Source: Pycnococcus provasolii
Lineage: Eukaryota > Chlorophyta > Pseudoscourfieldiophyceae > Pseudoscourfieldiales
Length of the DNA: 64,000 bases
Assembly (NCBI GenBank): GCA_049487715.1
Contig: CP150577.1
Span: forward strand, 124,001 to 188,000
Direction: 5' to 3'
Positions within the stretch are counted from its first letter, which is position 1; each line of letters opens with the position of its first letter. Both the position numbers and the translations under genes were made by a program. Positions 57,431 to 64,000 of the stretch are shown piece after piece. Under the pieces are notes generated by a model. It worked only from the letters and a program-made list of their open reading frames with translations, ran no database searches and had not been told where the DNA came from.

Positions 57431-58293
57431 CCAATCGCGGCGCCCTCGCCTTCCGCCGCAGGGTTCGCATGGCACCACACCTCGCCGCCCTCGCCCTCGG
57501 CGAACGCCTTCACGGACGGCAGGCCAAGACCTAGACCAACCGCGTCCGTCTGACTCTGGTGGCCCGCCAGCCATATTTTGTCGCGCTCCTCCTCGGCCAC
57601 ACCCTTGCCCGTGTCGCGCACCTCGACGATCAGCTTCCCCGCCGTCAGCGAGCAATCGAGCACGATAGAGCCGCCCGGCGGCGTGAACTTCGTCGCGTTC
57701 GAGATCAGGTTGGCGATCGCGCGGTCCAGCAGGTTCACTGGCACGTACGCCGTCACGGACATCGGCATCGGGCACACGAGTCGGAGCGTCTGTTCGACCG
57801 CCTCGCACAGCGGCGCGTACAAGGATATCATGTGTGTGAAGTGTTCCTTCAGCGCGACTTCCTTGACCACCTTGGGGGCGCCCTCGCTGTGGTTAAGTGC
57901 CAATACGTGATGCTTGATAAGCTCCGTCAACGCAAAAGCAAGCTTCATGTCCGCATCCTTAGGATTCGTCAGGAGCTTCTTGATGAGCTGAAGCAGGGCG
58001 GCCAGCGGCGTCTTGAGGTCGTGCAAAATACGGCGGTTGTTCAGCTGGCGTGCGGCGGCGTCCGCTTCTTTGTTGTCGGCCATCTGCTTGGCGAGTCTCT
58101 GCTCGATGAGAAACGAATCGCGCCGCGTCCTCTCCCAGCTGTACAGAAGAAAGATGAAGGTAGACATGCCGAAAGCGTCGAATATGAGGTGAACTGCTTG
58201 TTGATGATGATGAATAGATTCCACCGCGAAGACGGCGACTGCGACGAGTCCCGCCTCTGCGAGGAAGGCGACGAACTTGTCATTGAGCAACAT
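57430..58293 (-). pseudogene. Histidine kinase core piece of the broken hybrid kinase gene
   Basis: Starts within the last transmembrane helices (LLNDKFVAFLAEAGLVAVAV; FDAFGMSTFIFLLYSWE). NNRRILHDLKTPLAALLQLI is the H box with the phosphorylated His. DRAIANLISNATKFTPPGGS is the N box, LIVEVRDTGKGVAEEE G1, and GLGLGLPSVKAFAEGEGGEV G2. The frame ends in noise at 57,166 because the final strand of the ATP domain (VPF...) is one base off, near 57,430. Confidence 0.8.
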
Positions 58294-58859
58294 GCTGTAG
58301 CACCCAAAGTGTATGACAAATATAGAGCGGGTGAGAACGACTTGAAATCTTCGTGATCATCATGGATTATTGAAAAGATGAGTGATTGTAGTAAGGCGAC
58401 GAAGGCCAAGAGCTTGTACGCCTGCATAGCCTTCTTGTTATTCAGATAGAATACACGCATCACGAGTGGCGCAAGAGCGAGGATTGTGTTCACGCAAGAA
58501 CCAGTTATCAGATTTCGCAAAGGAACATGTGTTTGCGGGTTTGCATAAGGGGCCAAGACGGTGAGAACCGCGATGACTTGCATGAAGCAGATGGCGTTGA
58601 GTGCCGTTTTGTTAAGTTCGTACGCATGTTCGGCGTACGTTTCGTACGTTTTCTCATGGGAGAATACGACGCCATACTTCAAGAATCCTCCTCCTCCTCC
58701 TGAGCCTCCTGAGGCTGCCGCAGACGTGAGAATAGGGGGCCCGTTAGCAGCAGACTCCGAGCCCCCTCTACTAACCACGGGGAGAGAGACCATCGCCGGC
58801 AAGGGGTGATGAAGTCCTGGAGAAGGCGAGCAGCATGAAGAAGAAGAAGAAGGCGTCAT
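58290..58859 (-). pseudogene. Membrane domain piece of the broken hybrid kinase gene
   Basis: Starts MTPSSSSSCCSPSPGLHHP; a Gly/Ser linker precedes ALNAICFMQVIAVLTVLAPY, CVNTILALAPLVMRVFYLNN and YKLLAFVALLQSLIFSII, three hydrophobic helices, then YLSYTLG near 58,300. There a one-base shift connects to the helices of the kinase frame. In total about five or six helices precede the kinase. The topology recalls membrane sensor domains of algal hybrid kinases. The ligand is unknown. Confidence 0.7.
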
Positions 58860-58927
58860 GGAAAACGTTTTTTAGCTCAAGGAGCCAACGCGAACGCAAA
58901 GCCTCAGATCAGAACGCCGGCCGTTAA

Positions 58928-58996
58928 AGAACAGTCGCGCTGATCTCCTTATCTCATGAGCTCCTCAAACGCTAGGTTTACGCACCGGCAGGCCAG
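58928..58996. repeat. Dispersed repeat shared with 38,899-38,976
   Basis: gaacagtcgcgctgatctcc, ttatctcatgagctcctcaa and acgctaggtttacgcaccgg are present in both places. At 38.9 kb it is preceded by the telomere-like array. Confidence 0.75.
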
Positions 58997-59042
58997 AATT
59001 AGAAGGGGAACTGGGCCTCAGAGACTGGTGTTTTTGTCGAAA

Positions 59043-60212
59043 TGACGTGGTTACAACCCAAAATTAAATCCTGAATGGCCCCCAGCAACCCATAGTCAGG
59101 GCGGGCGGGTGGGAAAGGTTGCGCGAACAGCGCAACCAGCAGCAGGAATGGTGGTCCGAGGGAGACCACCTTAAACCCTAGCAGCCGAGCCACCCCGCGG
59201 CTCGGCACCTCAGAGGGGGCCCTCTACCGTTTACCCCGACTAAACCTTTCGGTAGAATCGTACATAAACCCGAGGACCCAAACAATTCTGCCATCTTAGA
59301 CTCCACCTGCAGCACCGTGCGGCGCACCGCGCGGCGCTGCTGGCCCAGCCGCCGCAGCGGGATGAGACAGAGCAGGAAGAAGATGTCCAAAGAAGACAGC
59401 AGCAGCAGCATCGGCTTGAACAGTAGGGTCGATGTAGTGCTGTATGAGAGCGGTGGAGCCTGGAGCCCATCCGCCAATGTATTCGATGCGAGACATGTTA
59501 ACGCCGAGAGCATTGCAAGCTGACGCCATGCCCGAGCGTAGACTGCCTGGCAAATACTTAACACCAGCTGGCGGCAGGATGCCAACGATGTTCAGCATGT
59601 CGTCCAGCCATGCGGTCATCGCGGAGGATGACGTGTCAGCCGGGTCCAGCTCGAACAGGTACGGTTGCCGAGATCCCGCGGCGCCACCGAAACAACGTTC
59701 CCACAAGGCGACGTAAGTCGCCATGGCGCTGCGGTATCGGCGGTAGAAATCGGTGAGCGGATAGGTCAGCGAGATCTTGCCCCTGGCGTCATCTGGTTCG
59801 TCCGTAGTGCCCTCAAGAGTCGCGGAGCGTTGAGCAAGCACCGGCCTAATTCTGTTTCGCCAAGCAGCTGCGTCCTCGCCAGCTAGAGGGGCTAGACCGT
59901 CCTCGAAGTTTTGACCGTCAGCTATGACGTCTCCCAAAGCGGATACAACAAGCTCGAGGTAAGCACCAGCTGTACGCGATCGCCGATACGTCCACACCTG
60001 GTGCTTAGACTTGCGTCTAGAGTACTCGGTTATGGCAAGATCGTTATCAAGGCGAAGCGGGTTGACTGCACCTTGACGACCAACACCGTCGCGAGGGAAA
60101 AGATCAGCAGAGACGACCTCCTCGAAATCCCTCGGAAGCAAATAGTTAAGCTGCACCGGCTGTTGTCCTACAGGCGCAACAGCTCTGCCTTGGGCCTCAG
60201 CCACAGCTTGAT
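59043..60212 (-). mobile_element. Tyrosine-recombinase element, longest coding copy
   Basis: A2 at 59,114-59,264 and B1 at 59,265-59,292, with the outer part of B2 missing. The coding region follows on the minus strand to 60,212, where the match with the 47.5-kb copy breaks and a 61-bp duplicated segment starts. Two of the four copies in the window (22.7 and 59.1 kb) point the same way. The reverse transcriptase region is absent; gag-type and recombinase C-terminal sequences are fused. Confidence 0.75.
59296..60212 (-). pseudogene. Fused gag-position ORF and tyrosine recombinase C terminus
   Basis: The open frame runs to 60,414 but is reliable only to 60,212. The N-terminal part (VSADLFPRDGVGRQGAVNPL; SRRKSKHQVWTYRRSRTAGA; LSQRSATLEG-type) is the gag-like segment, with ISLTYPLTDFYRRYRSAMAT after it. 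At about residue 250, SSSAMTAWLDDMLNIVGI starts the recombinase: LPGSLRSGMASACNALGVNM (second catalytic box region), IEYIGGWAPGSTALIQHYID (GGW and terminal Tyr). The first catalytic Arg is not visible, because the middle of the protein was deleted. Confidence 0.65.
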
Positions 60213-60381
60213 CAAGCCTACGGTAGACACACCTTAAGTAAAGAGTTAAGAGTGGTTGGGTTACACGGAGGATTGTGGCGGCGAGCTCAAGCCGTCCTCT
60301 TTCACTACACGTAAGACCGCCAAGCCTACGGTAGACACACCTTAAGTAAAGAGTTAAGAGTGGTTGGGTTACACGGAGGAT
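60213..60381. repeat. 61-bp direct repeats, 47 bp apart
   Basis: caagcctacggtagacacac ... ttgggttacacggaggat at 60,213-60,273 and again at 60,321-60,381. The second copy is identical as far as can be read. Located exactly at the break of the tyrosine-recombinase element. Confidence 0.85.
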
Positions 60382-60800
60382 ACTAAGGGAGGTCCCTCGG
60401 GAGAGGGATATCACGTGATAGCCTGTGACGGCAAAGTTGATAACGATAATTCAACAATCCAACCCAGATAATACACTCCAATAAGGTGCACGCAACAGAT
60501 CTTGCCAGATCTATTCGCGTCCAGGGGGGGCTGTGGAGAGAGGGGTGAGTCCGCGATCCGATCCGCGATCCAAGACGCGATCCAAGACGCGATCCGATCC
60601 CCGAGCAAACACACGGAATAAACACAGGAGGACGCGCCCAAACCCCAGTAGGGACGCGCCCCTTATTATTGCCCTCCTGTAATTTAAAACGATCATTATT
60701 CACAATCTCTACAGGTTTGAATTAAAGGGTTGGGACAAACTGAACCCAACTAGCTGTAGTAAAGCAGTAACCTTCAGTTCGCTAGTAGCGGAATCTGCTA
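60382..60800. other. Spacer upstream of the GT8 gene
   Basis: Contains a short tandem of gatccgcgatccaagacgcg type units (60,553-60,602). Otherwise nothing recognisable. The promoter of the gene at 60,801 should be at the right end (ggtttgaattaaagggttgg). Confidence 0.4.
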
Positions 60801-62048
60801 TTGCCACTACACTCAATTTTCTTGGCATGTGACATGCGCATTGTCGTTAGTGCCGCGTTGATATTTGGAATCCTTAGCACACCTTCGCATTATCTTTACC
60901 AACTTAGCATCCCCCCTCTACGCGTTATAAGCGAACGTATTGAACCTTTGAATCCGACTACTGCTGCTGCTTCTCAAGTGAAAACTTCAATGGCTTTGGA
61001 CATCTCGAGTGTGCGAAGAAGTGCGGGGGAAAAAACCGCGAAAAGTGCGAATAACATAAAAGGTTTGAACAGAAAGCCGCGGGCGTGGGTTACAATTGTC
61101 TCGTCTAGCTCCTATATGGAAGGAGTGTACGCTTTGTATGGCTCGATAAGTCGATTCGGCGCAAACAAAGATACTGACTTTGTTGTGGTTACTACCTGTG
61201 GAGTAAACTTAGAAGGTTACAATTTGAACGAGCAAAAGGTCAAAGTATCAAAATATTGCGGCGGCACTTGGAATAGGCAAACTCCTGATAGTCCTATTTT
61301 AAGGCGATTGTCCAAACTGTTGGTCTTCAAACTGTTGGACGAATACCAGAGGATCGTGTACGTGGATACAGACATTCACTTCCTTAAAAACCCGTCAGCT
61401 CTTTTTACAAGGCGGATAACTTCGTTTGGTGCGGTGCCGGGTCAAGCTCCTGATAAATTTAATAGCGGCTTGTTCGTAGTAGAAGCCAGCGGGTTTTCCT
61501 GGAATGATCTCAACTCAAGGGTTGAAGACATGCTTTCTTGCACGGGAATATCCTGTGCGCCGTATGTTGACAGAATGTCTAAATCGGCAGATGACCAAGG
61601 CTTTTTAAATGCATACTACAAAAATCACTGGGAAAAGCTTTCCGAAGCTTATAATACAAAGCTAATGTTTTATCTTACGGGAAAGCGTTGGAGTCTTGTG
61701 TCAAAACCGAAAACGCTTAATCGGAATGAGGTGATTGGGTTACACTTTATCGGTCCGAGCAAGCCGTGGAAGGTCGAGACGTGGTATCCTTGCGGGAACA
61801 CGAAAAAGTTTTGCCCGTGCACATTAGCCACCGAGAACGGGTTTCGTTCTGTGTTACAACAATGGCATGAGGATTACCAGAAAGGTAAACAAGAGTTGTC
61901 GCAGTCCACCGGTACAAAGAAAGCTAATGAACATTTGTGGTCAAACGACACGCGAACACAACTTGCAAAAGAGAAGCACCAAAGAGCAAAACGCGATATA
62001 TGCAGAAGGAAGAATGAAATGAATGCAAATAGTTCGTCTGGGAGATGA
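60801..62048 (+). CDS. GT8 (glycogenin-like) glycosyltransferase
   Basis: 415 aa. Signal anchor at about residues 13-27 (RIVVSAALIFGILST). GT8 motifs in order: AWVTIVSSSSYMEGVYALYG (start of the fold), SKLLVFKLLDEYQRIVYVDT, DIHFLKNP (the DxD, about residues 190-192), FGAVPGQAPDKFNSGLFVVE (NSG loop), DDQGFLNAYY and GLHFIGPSKPW (HxxGxxKPW). All key residues are intact. Uses a UDP-sugar with Mn2+, retaining. Followed after a TGA by five codons and then the ATG of an FkbM domain, all in the same frame. ATG 60,834 is an equally plausible start. Strong assignment; the sugar donor is not readable. Confidence 0.9.
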   Translation: MPLHSIFLACDMRIVVSAALIFGILSTPSHYLYQLSIPPLRVISERIEPLNPTTAAASQVKTSMALDISSVRRSAGEKTAKSANNIKGLNRKPRAWVTIVSSSSYMEGVYALYGSISRFGANKDTDFVVVTTCGVNLEGYNLNEQKVKVSKYCGGTWNRQTPDSPILRRLSKLLVFKLLDEYQRIVYVDTDIHFLKNPSALFTRRITSFGAVPGQAPDKFNSGLFVVEASGFSWNDLNSRVEDMLSCTGISCAPYVDRMSKSADDQGFLNAYYKNHWEKLSEAYNTKLMFYLTGKRWSLVSKPKTLNRNEVIGLHFIGPSKPWKVETWYPCGNTKKFCPCTLATENGFRSVLQQWHEDYQKGKQELSQSTGTKKANEHLWSNDTRTQLAKEKHQRAKRDICRRKNEMNANSSSGR

Positions 62049-62063
62049 AAGCGACGCACTTCT

Positions 62064-62762
62064 ATGCCCAATAATCGAATGTGCGCAGAAACATTTCAGA
62101 AGACCCTTTCAAATCTTTTGGCCGAGGAAAACTTCTTTGTCGTACAAATTGGTGCAAATGATGGCGTATCTCAAGGCGACGTTGTCTTTCCGATCGCAAA
62201 ATATGAGAACGTAAAGGGCGTGTTGATGGAACCTCAACCAAACGTCTACGAAAGGCTGAGACACAATTACAAATTCGCTGAGGAAAGAATCTCCGTTGTC
62301 AACGCCGCATTAGGTCATAAATCGTCAGCTACTGATATGTTCGTGCCACACGACATGGAAGACGGTAAGTGTGTACCAACTGGCACAGTTTCCGGACTCG
62401 CAACTATGTCCGAGCAACACGCATTTATTGCACAACGAAGAAGGATGCAGCAAATTAGAGCGGGCAAAAGGTGGTGTCCAATCACATTCAACAGGACCTC
62501 CATTCGCGTGAGAACATTCGACGATTTGAGTGAATCTAATAAAATTCCAAAAGGATACTCTCTTCTTCAAGTCGATGTTGAGGGACTTGATGATAGGGTC
62601 ATTTACATGACGAGAGCTAATGAGTTCCGGCCGATGCTCATACGCTGGGAGCACAAGTTTCTCTCGAAAGCGAATATGCAAAAGCTAAGCGATTATCTCA
62701 CGAAAGAAGGGTATATGACACCGAGGCTTGAAAAGTCCGATGCATGGACATGTTTGATATGA
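62064..62762 (+). CDS. FkbM-family methyltransferase, in frame with the GT8 gene
   Basis: 232 aa. FFVVQIGANDGVSQGDVVFP (SAM motif I), GVLMEPQPNVYERLRHN (acidic strand 2), SIRVRTFDDLSE, GYSLLQVDVEGLDDRVIYM (FkbM signature) and RPMLIRWEHKFLSKANM. No anchor of its own. The reading frame is the one used by the GT8 coding region, whose TGA (62,046-62,048) is only five codons upstream. This suggests a former or read-through GT8-FkbM fusion protein in which the GT8 part supplies the anchor. As a stand-alone product it would be cytosolic. Confidence 0.85.
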   Translation: MPNNRMCAETFQKTLSNLLAEENFFVVQIGANDGVSQGDVVFPIAKYENVKGVLMEPQPNVYERLRHNYKFAEERISVVNAALGHKSSATDMFVPHDMEDGKCVPTGTVSGLATMSEQHAFIAQRRRMQQIRAGKRWCPITFNRTSIRVRTFDDLSESNKIPKGYSLLQVDVEGLDDRVIYMTRANEFRPMLIRWEHKFLSKANMQKLSDYLTKEGYMTPRLEKSDAWTCLI

Positions 62763-62814
62763 GATGAGTAGAGATGTTTCAGGCTCAAGCTTATGTTACA
62801 CTTTCTTAACAGAC

Positions 62815-63060
62815 CTCCGTCCTTTACGCGACACCGTCCCCGTAGGATTAGTTAGTTCTCACAACAGTATTGCAACATTCAGGTCATAAGGAATGTAGAC
62901 GATGTCGGTCAATAGAAGAGAAAGGTCTGTATCATATGTCGTGTAGCACTCTGCTCCGGTCCATGATGACGATGTTCTGTTTTTATTTAGTGCATGCTGC
63001 GTCCCCACGTGCGATTCCCCTTCTGCGTGTGTGTGAAGAAGTTTGTCAGTTGCTACCTTA
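62815..63060. repeat. Dispersed non-coding repeat, inverted relative to 24,089-24,330
   Basis: ttacgcgacaccgtccccgt, agttagttctcacaacagta, catatgtcgtgtagcactct and gttctgtttttatttagtgc are the reverse complement of 24,089-24,330 with very few changes. A strongly diverged third copy lies near 39,330-39,600. Confidence 0.8.
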
Positions 63061-63769
63061 GTATAGCCCATATTACCCGCATTTGATACTGATGCAACAC
63101 CAGGGGTGAATCCCCGCTCCAGTGGAGGGGTATATCCACCAATTCGTTGATTGTACTCGCCACATTTCGCATCTTCCTTCACAACATGCGCGAAAAAAGG
63201 TTGCAGCGTTTGAAGACGATGTGGTCACGTCTTCTACGATCACAATCTCCATTTGAGAACGCAGGCGATTGTGATCGTAGAAGACGCGAGAGATACGATC
63301 AATGTGCAAATTAACAAGGAGGCAATCAAGGAGGTGAGCATGAAATAACGCTCGGAGTGCGTACAGTCAGGGCCACTTCAGGCGCACGTGACCGCATCTC
63401 CACGCATTCCTCCTACAGAAACCATCGAGATGTGCCTGGAGTGTGGACGCGCTTTGGACGACCGGCACGGTCCGGTGTATTCTTGCCTCCGCAAGCACGC
63501 GTCGCGCGTGCATTTGCAAAGGCATGCTATGTCCCTGTGAAGGAGTGGCGGCTCCCTGACGTTGGATTTGCCTGTGGGAAAAGATATTGGGTTGGATTTG
63601 GATGAGATTTGATTGAAGGCCTGGGTACGCGAGGAGGAGTGTTGGGGGATAGCAGTACCGGTTCGTCCCTCGAATCGTGAACCCATACGATAGGCCAAAG
63701 TTCATGAATTTTTTATTTTTTATTTTGTTTTTGGAAAATTCTCGAAAATTTAAATAATCTTATGTACGC
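63061..63769. other. Spacer without a supported gene
   Basis: gaagacg[t/c]... cacaatc segments at 63,218-63,290 (cttctacgatcacaatctcc / gattgtgatcgtagaagacg) form a 20-bp-class inverted repeat and could fold. Short open frames at 63,357-63,605 have no recognised domain. Confidence 0.35.
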
Positions 63770-64000
63770 CTGCGTTTTTGTGGCCAATCGCCTCCCTCGT
63801 GAACTTGTTTCCTCACGCCAATTCAACTTACACCACATTCCAGGTATCAACAACCCAGCTGATCTGCTTACCAAGCCACTGTCGCGCACGCAGCTTCGTC
63901 ACCTCTTCCGCATTCTTCGCCGACTTGCGTGGGGTGGTGACCCGGATTCGTCAAACACGCCTCACGGCTCGAAGCCGAAGCAACTGAAACGGGCTCCGCA
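63770..64000 (+). pseudogene. Ty1/copia RNase H C-terminal end, running off the window
   Basis: Plus strand: ANRLPRELVSSRQFNLHHIP, GINNPADLLTKPLSRTQLRH. 'NPADLLTKPL' is the near-terminal signature of copia polyproteins ('.N.AD..TKPL'). No upstream pol is attached; the window ends in it. Confidence 0.7.

Noticed and set aside
55395-58859. Introns as the cause of the four frame changes in the kinase-cyclase gene
   Set aside because: At three junctions conserved residues continue without any gap, so there is no room for an intron; indels fit better.
62046-62066. Selenocysteine at the TGA between GT8 and FkbM
   Set aside because: Mamiellales have selenoproteins, but neither family has a Sec or Cys at such a linker, and no SECIS-like hairpin could be recognised.
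1-64000. tRNA or rRNA genes
   Set aside because: No cloverleaf or rRNA core sequence was recognised by eye; a covariance-model scan would be needed to exclude short ones.
1-64000. Bacterial origin of the window because of FkbM, DegT, histidine kinase and TnpB-family genes
   Set aside because: Copia, gypsy, DIRS-like and DD39D mariner elements, signal-anchored Golgi enzymes, Fanzor-type active site and NRS/ER of the plant type all indicate a eukaryote.

Overview
This is a piece of a eukaryotic nuclear genome, very rich in transposons. The protein-coding genes are mostly intronless. Many begin with a signal-anchor helix followed by a lumenal enzyme domain, as Golgi enzymes do. There are no bacterial operons or ribosome-binding sites. 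The mix of copia, gypsy, tyrosine-recombinase, mariner and Mutator-type remnants with glycosyltransferases, FkbM methyltransferases, a sialidase-like protein and nucleotide-sugar enzymes resembles the small outlier chromosome of Mamiellales picoalgae (Ostreococcus, Bathycoccus, Micromonas). That chromosome is low in GC, repeat-rich and loaded with glycan genes, and in O. tauri it has been linked to virus resistance. The assignment is inference; no marker gene fixes the species.

Layout. 0.5-3 kb: a glycosyltransferase and an FkbM methyltransferase, convergent. 3-12 kb: a gag-type repeat, then an AT-rich degraded DNA-virus-like element (methyltransferase remnants, prim-pol, small ORFs with a shared promoter box). 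This element is split by a 2.4-kb glycosyltransferase gene (copy A) and a 1734-bp mariner. 12.9-14.2 kb: a DegT-fold enzyme with His in place of the catalytic Lys, which predicts a sugar 3-dehydratase. 16.7-19 kb: FkbM and truncated glycosyltransferase copy B. 19-21 kb: gag and copia debris. 21.5-22.5 kb: an NRS/ER-type UDP-rhamnose synthase. 22.6-27 kb: transposon debris and a dead glycosyltransferase. 27.6-28.9 kb: a PC-esterase/TBL-like acyltransferase. 30-32.4 kb: glycosyltransferase copy C, full length with one nonsense codon. 33.4-35.9 kb: a YqaJ-like PD-(D/E)XK nuclease gene. 37-47 kb: FkbM, sialidase-like, DUF115-like, class I methyltransferase and DxD glycosyltransferase genes, interspersed with retroelements. 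47-48.2 kb: a tyrosine-recombinase element with split direct repeats. 48.4-54 kb: a very large protein joining a cytidine-deaminase-like domain to a Fanzor (eukaryotic TnpB) RuvC nuclease. 55.4-58.9 kb: a membrane histidine kinase-receiver-receiver-HPt-nucleotide cyclase gene broken into five frames. 59-60.4 kb: another tyrosine-recombinase element. 60.8-62.8 kb: GT8 and FkbM coding regions in one frame, separated by a single TGA. 62.8-64 kb: repeats and a copia end.

The glycan genes could together make, transfer, methylate, acylate and trim an unusual deoxysugar-containing cell-surface glycan. The most unusual item is the deaminase-Fanzor protein, an RNA-guided-nuclease family member naturally joined to a deaminase fold.
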